64,000 nt of DNA, taken from the NCBI RefSeq assembly GCF_014109805.1, contig NZ_CP059400.1:3743001-3807000 (forward strand), written 5' to 3'. The position numbers and the translations under genes are program-made. The notes beneath the pieces are model-generated. The model made no database searches and was not told the origin of the DNA. It saw only the letters and a list, made by a program, of their open reading frames with translations. The DNA comes from Legionella sp. PC1000. GTDB lineage: Bacteria; Pseudomonadota; Gammaproteobacteria; Legionellales; Legionellaceae. Shown here in pieces: positions 41,535-49,884 of the stretch (position 1 is the stretch's first letter; each line of letters opens with the position of its first letter).

Positions 41535-41753
41535 TTAATTAGCACCCAACTTTAGTCGAAAGACCTCGCCTTTCAATTCAATCGTATCTCCTGCAACCAT
41601 CTTTTTTCTTTTCTGTTTTTCTATTATGCCGTTTACCAAAACAGAGCCCGCAGCTATCATATCCTTAGCTTCTGCTCCACTCGAGGTGATACCTTCAAAT
41701 TTAAGAATTTTAAAGAGTTCAACAGGTTCTTTATTAATGAAAACATCTTTCAT
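41535..41753 (-). CDS. S4-domain RNA-binding protein (YbcJ-like)
   Basis: A 72-residue protein made of one S4 RNA-binding fold: LFKILKFEGITSSGAEAKDM, then the glycine turn GSVLVNG and the final strand GDTIELKGEVFRL. This is the compact YbcJ/RqcP-like form, which binds structured RNA such as rRNA or tRNA. The exact role is uncertain. The gene follows a VF530-type DNA-binding protein by 21 bases on the same strand, so the two may form an operon of small nucleic-acid-binding proteins. Confidence 0.85.
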   Translation of the reverse strand: MKDVFINKEPVELFKILKFEGITSSGAEAKDMIAAGSVLVNGIIEKQKRKKMVAGDTIELKGEVFRLKLGAN

Positions 41754-41774
41754 ATTATTTTATTACTCCAGTAA

Positions 41775-42011
41775 TTATGAGTTGTCGCAATTTTTATCTT
41801 TTAAGGAAGCAAGATAAAGGGTTTCAATTTCCTTTCTTGCCCATGGTGTTTTGCGCAGGAATTTAAGGCTTGATTTGATACTGGGGTTGGAAGAAAAGCA
41901 GTTAACTTTGACTCTTTCCGCCAGGCCTTCCCAGCCATAACAAATTAACAAACTATTTAAGATAGCCTCTAGGGTAATGCCGTGCAGTGGATCATTAGAA
42001 GTTCTGTCCAT
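41775..42011 (-). CDS. VF530 family (DUF2132) DNA-binding protein
   Basis: A 78-residue protein. The opening [20 protein letters not shown], then [20 protein letters not shown] and [20 protein letters not shown], follows the VF530 family, a small helical DNA-binding fold. I place the start at ATG 42011 rather than an adjacent TTG, with AAAAGG upstream. It may share a transcript with the S4-domain gene that follows. Confidence 0.87.
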   Translation of the reverse strand: MDRTSNDPLHGITLEAILNSLLICYGWEGLAERVKVNCFSSNPSIKSSLKFLRKTPWARKEIETLYLASLKDKNCDNS

Positions 42012-42271
42012 CAACTATACCTTTTTTGGTGCACATTGGGGTGTTTAGTCTAGACTTCGCTAAACTTTTTATCATAATAATATAATATGACCATTAAAAT
42101 TGCTCAGAGATTTATTTATGAATTACAGTTTTGAGTCTGAGATTACAATTAATCAGACTTTATAGTGATTATTAGTGGTTTAATCCCAGCCCTTCCCTTT
42201 TAGAAAACTATAAGATTTAGTCCTCACGTAGTTAGAAAATATTTAATTCACCGTGGCTAATAGAATAAACA

Positions 42272-42919
42272 TTACATAATATCATTCGAAGTGGCTATTG
42301 CTTTGGCAATAAAAATACCAATAACTTTTAAGGCATTATCAATCTGATGAATTTTTATTTGTGCAGTTTTAAATGTTGTACCGGTAGTTAATACATCATC
42401 AAAAATAACAACACTTTTATTTTTAAGTTTATTGATAAAACTCTCGTCAATTCCTAAATTCTGTAGTTTTTTTTGCACATCTCTTTCATTTGTCTTATGG
42501 CTTTCGTCCACCGATTTTTTAACATAAAGTGCATCAAAAAAAATAAATTCAGGAATAGCAGCACTAACCAACTCTAATATTCTAACTAACCTATTATCAT
42601 GATTTTCATCCCCAGGTGCTTTTGATGGAGGAGCAGGGATCCATAAAAAATTAGTTAATTCAGGATGTTTCTTAATTGTCTGTATTAACCACTCAGAAAT
42701 AGTCGCTATACTCTTTGTTTTGTACTTTTCTCTCAGGGGATTCTTACGAATATCTTGGGGGGAAATTTTTAAATTCGAAACGATCTGTTTTTGTTCATTA
42801 TCAAATATACTAGACCATGAATCGTATGTCATATAATAATAACATTTATCAGTTTCTTCTAGGGCAAAGCGATTTCTTTCTAATTCCCAATTTTCTAAAG
42901 CAAGTATTTTATACATCAA
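42272..42919 (-). CDS. Phosphoribosyltransferase-fold protein paired with DprA-like gene
   Basis: A 215-residue protein. The C-terminal half carries a type I PRTase PRPP loop, VVIFDDVLTTGTTFKTAQ, with the paired acidic residues before the loop intact. The upstream stretch NFLWIPAPPSKAPGDENHDN resembles the ComF hood region, but the zinc ribbon of ComF is absent. The start overlaps the end of the DprA-like gene by 4 bases (ATGA), so the two are translated together. ComF and DprA are both competence-linked. Alternatively, DprA/SLOG and PRTase pairs are proposed conflict systems. The N-terminal 90 residues have no recognised match. Confidence 0.72.
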   Translation of the reverse strand: MMYKILALENWELERNRFALEETDKCYYYMTYDSWSSIFDNEQKQIVSNLKISPQDIRKNPLREKYKTKSIATISEWLIQTIKKHPELTNFLWIPAPPSKAPGDENHDNRLVRILELVSAAIPEFIFFDALYVKKSVDESHKTNERDVQKKLQNLGIDESFINKLKNKSVVIFDDVLTTGTTFKTAQIKIHQIDNALKVIGIFIAKAIATSNDIM

Positions 42920-43770
42920 AGTAAATGATCCAATATATCGTTGGTGCTTTTAACACGAATGGCGCCTAATCTCTCAAATTTTTCAGGCCATGTTAAGTTT
43001 TTATTTTCAAAATTATTGTTAAGAATAAATAATTTTCTTTTTTGTTTAATTGCTGCTGTTGCTTGTGTTAGTGAGCCCGAAGTATTTCCAGCTTCTACAA
43101 TGATTGTTGCCTCACTGATTGCAGACATAGTTTTATTTCTTTCTGGAAAATTAAAGCGATTACTTTTAGGATTTCCATTCTCATATCTAATAATTGGAAC
43201 TTGCGAGATTAACAAATGATCCTGTGCAATCAATTGTTGAAGAGATCTATTTTCAGGAGGATAAAAATGAGTAATTGGTGTTCCTATTACAGCGATAGTT
43301 CTACCTTTTAACTCTATAGATGTTTTGTGTGCTGCAGTATCTATTCCAGACGCCAATCCAGAAATTATTGTTAAATCCTCAGATACTAACTCTTTAACTA
43401 ATTTCTGTGTTCTTTTTATACCAGTCTCAGAGGGCTTTCTCGATCCTACAACAGCAACTCCCCTAGTATATAGATAATCAAGATTACCTTGATAATATAA
43501 TAGAGGAAGAGGATATTCAGCATCATTCAATTTAGATAAATAATCTATAGTACCTCTAATAAATACGTTTAGATTAGGAATAGGAGCTTTATTAAATTTT
43601 TCCAAAACAAGATTTAAATACTTTTGTGCAATATCCTTTTCAACTAAATCACTCAAGCTAGTTGCATGTGATTTTTCAATTAAATCAACAAGTTGCTTAT
43701 AGGAAGATACCCTCTCATTTAAAAGATATTCATAGGAGCCAATTTCGAGAGAAGGAGATAATGCGAACAT
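42916..43770 (-). CDS. DprA/Smf-like (SLOG fold) protein
   Basis: A 284-residue protein with the Rossmann-like DprA core: VAVVGSRKPSETGIKRTQKL, TIISGLASGIDTAAHKTSIE, TIAVIGTPITHFYPPENRSL, and FPERNKTMSAISEATIIVEA, followed by SGSLTQATAAIKQKRKLF. Canonical DprA has R-N-R-x-I where this has RNKTM, and GTG-L-D where this has GTPIT. It is therefore a divergent relative, probably not the housekeeping DprA. It overlaps the PRTase gene. DprA loads RecA onto single-stranded DNA, but SLOG-fold relatives can also bind or process nucleotides. The AT-rich, island-like context favours an accessory or defence role. Confidence 0.8.
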   Translation of the reverse strand: MFALSPSLEIGSYEYLLNERVSSYKQLVDLIEKSHATSLSDLVEKDIAQKYLNLVLEKFNKAPIPNLNVFIRGTIDYLSKLNDAEYPLPLLYYQGNLDYLYTRGVAVVGSRKPSETGIKRTQKLVKELVSEDLTIISGLASGIDTAAHKTSIELKGRTIAVIGTPITHFYPPENRSLQQLIAQDHLLISQVPIIRYENGNPKSNRFNFPERNKTMSAISEATIIVEAGNTSGSLTQATAAIKQKRKLFILNNNFENKNLTWPEKFERLGAIRVKSTNDILDHLL

Positions 43771-44317
43771 AATTACTCTACGTTTCTAAGTATAGATATA
43801 AATATTTCCTAAATAGGACAATCAAATTTATTGTTAATAAAGTTTATTAATCTAACCTATTAATTAGATGTATTAACATTTAATAATGAAGTGTACTAAA
43901 AAAATAGTCAAATAGCGATGAATGAGAATTTCATACTTTATATATATGACTTCGAAAATCTTTCTGTCCTCTTTTATTTCATGAGGGATCTTATGTAGTT
44001 AAATGTGAAGTAAAAAAAATGGGGGTTTTGCGAACGTTGCCGCTTATGAGGCTAAATAAATCTGTTTTTCAAGTATTCGTCTATTTAGAGGCCAGTTTTC
44101 TGCATAAAGTCTACTGTTCAAAGTAATCAGAATTTTTAAATGCTATTAAGCTCCCTGCTTCTTTTGATTCTCAATAGAAAGTTCTATTACTTCCAGATGT
44201 CTTTTTGAATATTTATATCTTCTTAGATTATGAATCTATATTATGTAAAATATTAAGTTAGGTTAGAAAAAAACAGATATTGTATTAGAAAAAAATTGAA
44301 GTATTTTATAATATGCC
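43771..44317. other. AT-rich intergenic region
   Basis: About 550 bases without a credible gene. One short minus-strand frame near 44150-44235 (NLRRYKYSKRHLEVIELS...) reads like the C-terminal tip of a lost protein, but is under 30 codons and has no start. Base composition is among the most AT-rich in the window. Confidence 0.4.
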
Positions 44318-44497
44318 TTATTTTTTAACCCTAATAATATATCCATCATTATTAAGGATTTCTTCAAACTCTCTAAACTTTCTTTGATTTATTGATTTTT
44401 CTAATTTTTCTTTATAAGTCATTCCCTTACCCTTATAACCATTTGGTTCCGAGCGCAGTGTAAATTTTTCTTTGGTTAATTTAATTTGTTTTTTCAT
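44318..44497 (-). CDS. Small basic protein, third gene of the kinase unit
   Basis: A 59-residue, strongly basic protein: MKKQIKLTKEKFTLRSEPNG, YKGKGMTYKEKLEKSINQRK, then FREFEEILNNDGYIIRVKK. AAGGAG precedes the ATG with ideal spacing, and the kinase stop and this start share one base (TAATG), so it is translationally coupled to the kinase. No family is recognised. The helix-strand outline and charge suggest it contacts nucleic acid or the acidic surface of a partner. It may be the kinase's substrate or regulator. Its small size and perfect coupling make it easy to miss in automated annotation. Confidence 0.7.
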   Translation of the reverse strand: MKKQIKLTKEKFTLRSEPNGYKGKGMTYKEKLEKSINQRKFREFEEILNNDGYIIRVKK

Positions 44498-45528
44498 TAA
44501 TAACTCCTTAAAAAGCTAAGAATATCCCTATTTTTTATTTTCTTGATTCTATATTTAGAGATCTTTCTCTCTTTATTATTATTAAATAATTTTCTTGCGA
44601 TAGAGTCTCCCTTATGATTTATCTCGAGGCTTATTATATGTCCTTCATTAATTTTAGTCCATTTTTTGATCGATCTGTTTTCAAAATATTGCCATTCAAG
44701 CCAGTTCTTATCAATATTTGAGAGCTGATTACAAATATCGTTAACAGATTGATATCTATCATCTGGTGATATATTTAAGCATTTATTGATTATCTTTTTT
44801 ATTTTAGGTGGTATGTGTAGGGGGTATTTATTCCTATTTGGAAATTGACCTTTTAAAATTGCGTTGTCTAATTGTTCTCTATTATTAAATTGATCAAATT
44901 GAATATTAAATTCCTTGTTGCCTACACACATCCTATACAGGGTTAATCCAAATTGATATACATCATAAGCATAGGTATATTGGGTCTGTTCAATGTTTAT
45001 TGCTTCAGGTGGAATTTGTTTCAAATAAAGACGGCTGGGCTCAGAAAGTCCAAATTCATTCGTATAATGAGCAAGACCAAAGTCAGATAGCATGGCTATG
45101 TCATTAGATAATAAAATATTATCAGGCTTAATATCAAAATGAATAAAGCCTTTTGAATGTATATGACTTATTCCTTTCGTTATTTGTCGGGCATACTTAA
45201 TTATTTCTTTAACAGTTAAAAATCTGGTTTGCATCAAACAACTAAGAGAACCTTGTGGATAATATTGCATTGCAATATAAATGTAATCTTCATCTTGAGA
45301 TGCATACTGGACGGATACGATATTTGGATGCTCTACGTTATATAAAATCTGAGACTCTTGAAAAAACCGCTCTTGATCTATAAATGAGGATTTTTTAATT
45401 TTTTTAACCACTAGCGTGGCATCCAGAGCAGAATCATAACATTTATATACTCTAGAGTTTCTACCCTCCTGACCAATTTCACATTCTATGGTAAATGCTA
45501 ATACAGTTTTGGTTTCAATTTTAAGCAT
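44497..45528 (-). CDS. Ser/Thr protein kinase in three-gene unit
   Basis: A 343-residue protein with a complete Hanks-type kinase domain. The glycine loop is IGQEGRNSRVYKC (about 18-30), the ATP lysine is in LVVKKIKK (about residue 42), the catalytic loop HFDIKPDN (about 133-140), the metal site SDFGLAHY, and the substrate-binding segment QIPPEAINIEQ with the D-V-Y-Q-F-G motif following. All catalytic residues are intact. The last 70 residues are basic and carry no membrane segment. Its start overlaps the previous gene by 8 bases, with GGAGC inside that gene's end, so it is translationally coupled. It sits among defence-type genes, away from the solitary effector kinase at 1324-2760. Confidence 0.82.
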   Translation of the reverse strand: MLKIETKTVLAFTIECEIGQEGRNSRVYKCYDSALDATLVVKKIKKSSFIDQERFFQESQILYNVEHPNIVSVQYASQDEDYIYIAMQYYPQGSLSCLMQTRFLTVKEIIKYARQITKGISHIHSKGFIHFDIKPDNILLSNDIAMLSDFGLAHYTNEFGLSEPSRLYLKQIPPEAINIEQTQYTYAYDVYQFGLTLYRMCVGNKEFNIQFDQFNNREQLDNAILKGQFPNRNKYPLHIPPKIKKIINKCLNISPDDRYQSVNDICNQLSNIDKNWLEWQYFENRSIKKWTKINEGHIISLEINHKGDSIARKLFNNNKERKISKYRIKKIKNRDILSFLRSY

Positions 45529-45976
45529 TTATTGCTCCTATAGCTGTGAGCAAAGCTTCCTTTTCATTTTCTTTAAGAGAATCCCAATTATTAACTTTTT
45601 CATAATTTAATAATCCTTTAGTGTAAAGCTTAAAATTTTTCTTTGGGATTCCAATTTTTGAGGAAATTGTAGCGATTGGACCTTTATAGTATTTTGTAAT
45701 GTTACATTCCGCAAAAGACTCTAAAATAACTCCTTCAAAATAAACTCTATTTAAGTTGATTTTTGCAATGGGTTCGGCAGTTCTAATACCAGCATGGGTT
45801 ATAATATTCTTTTTTATAATAGTTATTAATTCAACGCGTACTTCATGCAGTTGCTGAGGCAATGAAAATGCATTGGAAAGTTTTATTGGTTCTATTGTTA
45901 TAACTTCGTTTTGTTCATTATCATAAACAGCAAATATTATTTCTTTGGTAGAACATCTTAATCCTAATGCCTTCAT
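45521..45976 (-). CDS. RNase H-fold-like protein, first gene of the kinase unit
   Basis: A 151-residue protein. MKALGLRCSTKEIIFAVYDN looks like the first beta hairpin of a RuvC/RNase H fold (as in DUF3010-type proteins). Later strands read LNRVYFEGVILESFAECNI and YKGPIATISSKIGIPKKNFK, the latter with a lysine-rich helix, and a final helix ENEKEALLTAIGAIN fits the fold. The aspartate expected on the first strand is replaced (LGLRCS), so nuclease activity is doubtful and a binding role is more likely. AAGGAAG precedes the ATG. It overlaps the kinase gene by 8 bases. The fold assignment is by eye and uncertain. Confidence 0.55.
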   Translation of the reverse strand: MKALGLRCSTKEIIFAVYDNEQNEVITIEPIKLSNAFSLPQQLHEVRVELITIIKKNIITHAGIRTAEPIAKINLNRVYFEGVILESFAECNITKYYKGPIATISSKIGIPKKNFKLYTKGLLNYEKVNNWDSLKENEKEALLTAIGAINA

Positions 45977-46192
45977 AATTTCTTCCTTGATTTATTTTAA
46001 TTGTAGACAAATATTTGAATAAATATTGAACTAAATATAAAACTAGCCGGCATTGAGGTAATATCAAAGACAAAATACATTCCTATGTGATCTTATATTC
46101 ACTAATCGTATTAAGGAATCAATACTACTCTGAAAAATCTTTGAGTGAGAGAGGAGTTTTATGCGCGATATAATCTACTACTTTTCGTCGTT

Positions 46193-48787
46193 CTAATTTC
46201 GACGCTTACGAATAGCTGAAACCCAATTTTCTAGTTGGTCAATGTCAGCCTTTAAGACATTCGGTTCCGGCAGTTCAGCTCTCGCTGCAGGTGCCTGATC
46301 GTGGCCGGGTAACCATTTTGAACATTTTGTCATGGCCTCACTTAAGGTTTTACAATCCTCTTCTGTTATATCCGCAACTTGTTTAACTTGTTGTGTCTGG
46401 ATACTAGGGCGATATCTTTCAACTACACCGCCCAAAAGAACTTCTTCAAGTGCTCGCTCCCATGCTTCCCGAAGCATACCGTAGATGTAACTAGCCTCCT
46501 TTTCGTAGGCTGCTTTGTGACCTTCGCGGTATAGCTTTTCTGAGTCTTGGTATAGTTTTTTAAGGAAACCAATCTTCTTCTTTATAGGTAATGCAACCCA
46601 AGGTAAATCTTCAGCACACACGCCAGCGCCTATGTAAAGTTGTCTTATATGCTGATCTAATTGCTTAACACCCAAATCTTCTGAAAATTGTTTAAGTTGA
46701 AGCAAAAATACAATATCATGAGTGAATACAATAACTTGTCTTTTCTGCGACTCTAAAACAAGTCGTTTGGCAACATCTTCGCGCCATTTATAATCAAGCG
46801 ATGAAACAGGATCATCAAATATGATGCCTGACGAATCGTCAGCTGTACTAAGTTCTGCAAAGAATGCAGCTATGGATAAGCATCGCTGTTCGCCTTCACT
46901 GACAACGCGTGGCAATTCAACACCCGGCGCGCGAGTAAGAATAAGTTTGTGATAAAGTACACCTTCCGTTCCACCTGCTTCCTTCAACTCAACCTCGACA
47001 TGACGAAAAGCCAAATTTTCGAGTTCATCACTAAAACTCTTCTTGAGCTTACGGGTGACATATGATTTTGTAACGGAAGTACTTTTCTTAGTAATTGACT
47101 CGGTCTTTGTGTCGTTTAAGCATAGCTCATACGCTGCCAACTTTTTCTTTCTCTCAATTTCATTCAATACGAGTTGCACATGCTTAGCCAGTATTTTTCG
47201 TGCACGGAACTCTTGCATCTCAGAGGACATGCGCTTCTTTTCTTCGTCGTTAGCACTATTGCTTAAAGCTTTTATTCGTTCTTCAAGCTGCAGGGCTAAT
47301 GCTTCAACCTCACTAGATATCAACATCAGTTCTGGACAATCCGCAGAGATATCCTTATTTTCATTTAAAGCAGTTACAATCTTTATACGACGGCTTTCAT
47401 TATTATTCAATGCAGTGGAAACAGCATTAGCAAAATCTTCATCCTCGATACGAATTTCTTTGAGGGTATCTTGGATTGTTTCATTTAAAGTCTGAAACTC
47501 TACGAACTCTTTTTTTATGTTAACATACTCCTCACGTAATTTACGAAGTTCACGTTCAGTTGTAGACGCAACGAAAGTCTGAAACTGCTTGAGTCGGTGG
47601 ACTGCTTCATGATCTATATTTTGTTGACATAAAACGCATTGTGCATCATTTTCAACAACCGGAAATTCTTGCCCCTGATAAGCCAATTCTTCAGAGAACC
47701 GTTTTGCTGCCTCCCATAATTGTGACCATACTTCCGATCCTGTACCATCAAGCATTCCTTCGGGAAAGGTTACTTCGCGCAGCCTTTTCGCTTCTTCCTT
47801 TTTACGGAGTCCCTCCGCTCTAGCATCAAAAACGGCAGATACAGCTTTTTTCGAAAGCGTTGTTTCAACTAATTGAAGATGTTTAACAAGGGTTCGAATG
47901 CGGCCTGTACGAAGTTTCATTTGCTGAGCCAACTTTTCTGTATCATTGGCCTGCAAATCCTGTAAAGACTTTTCCAATAAGGAAAAACGAGACTCTTCTT
48001 CCTGTGAGAAGCGAGCAAGGGACAGTACTGTTTCTGGTTTTGTCAGTGATGAAATGCCCGCTAGAAATTTCCCAACACGCGATCCATCTGGAACTTGACT
48101 CTGAAATAAAAGCAATCTATTTGTACTAATATCACGCTTTTCTCTTTCCAGATTTGAGCGAATGGTCTTACATACTTTTACAAGTTTGTCGAAAAGATCA
48201 AGGCCAAATGGCCGGAATGCAACATCAGTTTTTTCTGTCAAATAGACGGCGGCTGACTGGGTATCGAAAACACTTACTCGGGAGATAAAATCATCCTCTC
48301 CTTCTCCGGCCCATTCCTGTAACTCAGATTCGGCTCCTACCTGGTATTTTATTGAGACAGTTGGGGTGTGGGGAGTGCCTCCAGAGATGACGTTACCAAG
48401 TATGCTTTCTTGGCCTCTAGCACGGCAGGCGCTTTTCAGAATCCTGATGTATCCTGTTTTACCGGCCGCATTATCCCCATAAACAACTGTAAGGGAAGAA
48501 GAAAAATTCAAGGTTTGGCCTTCCGCCAATGCATTGACTCCACGGTGATGATAGATTGAGTGGAGGATAACTGGAGATGTTGTTTTATCGAATGAGGGTA
48601 TATGATCTTTCGTCAGTGGCAAAGGATCCCGTTGTTCACTCAGACCATGAGAGCTTTTGCAGATTTCTCCTAGTTCCCGTAGATCGTCCTCAGAAAGCTC
48701 ATCATTGAGAACAAGACGACGCAAAGCATCCCGTTGCCAAGCCGGGCGCTCCTCCGACCATTCGAGTATATCTTTCAAGACAGACAC
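46193..48787 (-). CDS. SMC-like AAA ATPase, RloC/PrrC-like
   Basis: An 864-residue protein starting at GTG 48787 after AGAGGAAA. Walker A is VVYGDNAAGKTGYIRIL at about residues 105-121. Two long coiled coils are split by a zinc-hook-like CVLCQQNID (about 384-392, C-x-x-C). The ABC-type end has the signature VSEGEQRCLSIAAFFAEL, Walker B GIIFDDPVSSLD and H-loop VFTHD. This is the AAA_13 layout of RloC-type anticodon nucleases and related DNA-damage sensors. Near the C-terminus, LREAWERAL (Arg-x3-Glu), then a His in LPGHDQ 52 residues later, could correspond to the PrrC/RloC nuclease triad. The gene stands alone, without a restriction system beside it. A defence ATPase is likely; the nuclease part is unproven. 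Confidence 0.72.
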   Translation of the reverse strand: MSVLKDILEWSEERPAWQRDALRRLVLNDELSEDDLRELGEICKSSHGLSEQRDPLPLTKDHIPSFDKTTSPVILHSIYHHRGVNALAEGQTLNFSSSLTVVYGDNAAGKTGYIRILKSACRARGQESILGNVISGGTPHTPTVSIKYQVGAESELQEWAGEGEDDFISRVSVFDTQSAAVYLTEKTDVAFRPFGLDLFDKLVKVCKTIRSNLEREKRDISTNRLLLFQSQVPDGSRVGKFLAGISSLTKPETVLSLARFSQEEESRFSLLEKSLQDLQANDTEKLAQQMKLRTGRIRTLVKHLQLVETTLSKKAVSAVFDARAEGLRKKEEAKRLREVTFPEGMLDGTGSEVWSQLWEAAKRFSEELAYQGQEFPVVENDAQCVLCQQNIDHEAVHRLKQFQTFVASTTERELRKLREEYVNIKKEFVEFQTLNETIQDTLKEIRIEDEDFANAVSTALNNNESRRIKIVTALNENKDISADCPELMLISSEVEALALQLEERIKALSNSANDEEKKRMSSEMQEFRARKILAKHVQLVLNEIERKKKLAAYELCLNDTKTESITKKSTSVTKSYVTRKLKKSFSDELENLAFRHVEVELKEAGGTEGVLYHKLILTRAPGVELPRVVSEGEQRCLSIAAFFAELSTADDSSGIIFDDPVSSLDYKWREDVAKRLVLESQKRQVIVFTHDIVFLLQLKQFSEDLGVKQLDQHIRQLYIGAGVCAEDLPWVALPIKKKIGFLKKLYQDSEKLYREGHKAAYEKEASYIYGMLREAWERALEEVLLGGVVERYRPSIQTQQVKQVADITEEDCKTLSEAMTKCSKWLPGHDQAPAARAELPEPNVLKADIDQLENWVSAIRKRRN

Positions 48788-48998
48788 TATTTCCTCTTCA
48801 ACCTCGGTTCACAATATATATTAAAAATCACTGACCTGTTTTTCATCAATAAGCGATAATAAACCATTAAAACAATACCTAACCTATGGTATATTTTTAA
48901 CTATACATCATTATGCCTTCTATTTTTTATAAGTGCACCAGTAAAGATCTTACAACTACGCAGTTATTTCTTATTTTTTTTTGTTTCTTCAAGTGCCT

Positions 48999-49547
48999 CT
49001 ACTTATAAATATATTTATATAGCGTAGTTTTTCCTATCCCAACCATCTTACAAATTACACCTATTGGGTGTTTCTTATTAGAATATAAAGTCTTAACAAG
49101 CTCTATTTGCTCTGCATTTAACTTAGTTGGTCTACCACCTTGTCGCCCTCTCGCCCTAGCTGCTTCAAGACCCGCGCATGTTCGCTCTTTAATTAAATTA
49201 CGCTCAAACTCAGAAAGAGCACCAAAGACATGAAACATAAACTTACCTGAGGGTGTCTCTGTGTTGATAGCCTCGGTTACACTATGAAAACCGATTCCGT
49301 TTTCTTCTAGCTTGCTCACATAAGAAATAAGATGCTTGAGAGATCGTCCTAACCTATCTAATCGCCAAACAACCAAAACATCTCCTTCTCTTAGAAAATT
49401 TTCAACTTTCTCTAAACCAGGTCGTTCAGATACAGAACCACTAATCTTATCCGTAAAAATTTGCTCGCATCCTGCCTTTTTCAGTTCATCAAGTTGCAAG
49501 TTTAAATTTTGTTCATGTGTTGAAACTCTGGCATACCCTACTCTCAT
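48999..49547 (-). CDS. Serine recombinase (resolvase/invertase)
   Basis: A 182-residue site-specific recombinase. The nucleophile is Ser9 in YARVSTHEQNL. VVWRLDRLGRSLKHL holds the active-site arginines, and PSGKFMFHVFGALSEFERNL leads into the long E helix. The C-terminal helix-turn-helix GVICKMVGIGKTTLYKYI binds DNA. All catalytic residues are intact, the length matches Tn3-type resolvases and Hin-like invertases, and AAGGAA precedes the ATG. No transposase is adjacent. It lies at the right border of the AT-rich defence-type block and may be left from the element that brought it. No inversion sites were recognised. Confidence 0.9.
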   Translation of the reverse strand: MRVGYARVSTHEQNLNLQLDELKKAGCEQIFTDKISGSVSERPGLEKVENFLREGDVLVVWRLDRLGRSLKHLISYVSKLEENGIGFHSVTEAINTETPSGKFMFHVFGALSEFERNLIKERTCAGLEAARARGRQGGRPTKLNAEQIELVKTLYSNKKHPIGVICKMVGIGKTTLYKYIYK

Positions 49548-49687
49548 TATTATTCCTTGTTGTTCAGAAAGCCTAAAAGAATAGATTAAAATGAACTTTG
49601 ATTAATGTATAGAGTTTTCGAACTGGTTTTCTTTGTGAAATACAAATTTTTGAACATCAATATTTGGCGTCCACAAACCCATCATTT

Positions 49688-49772
49688 TCCAGACAATAGT
49701 TGCTTAGTATGGGATCGGCACCCCATGACTATAGTTTTCATGTTCATTTTTTGCAGCCTAATCTCCGAATTC
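49688..49772 (+). pseudogene. Fragment of a second ceramidase-family gene
   Basis: About 85 bases translate to DNSCLVWDRHPMTIVFMF, then FCSLISEF. This aligns with DNRRLVWDRLPITVVFMS, FFAALISD in the intact gene at 52407-53171. Only this middle piece survives; sequence on both sides is unrelated. The DNA also matches closely (for example CTTAGTATGGGA). It is the remnant of a homologous gene that was lost, next to the recombinase. Confidence 0.75.
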
Positions 49773-49884
49773 AGGTATCAAGGAACAAAAACTTATTCAG
49801 CGCATCAAAATAAAATTGTTAGAAACGGGAAATGGGAATTCCTATATATTTCAAGATAAAATGACTAATTGAAATTTTAATTTT

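Noticed and set aside
42272..43770. Housekeeping competence genes dprA and comF
   Set aside because: The conserved DprA motif is altered, the PRTase lacks the ComF zinc ribbon, and the tight pairing and AT-rich context point to an accessory module. Not excluded without the full genome.
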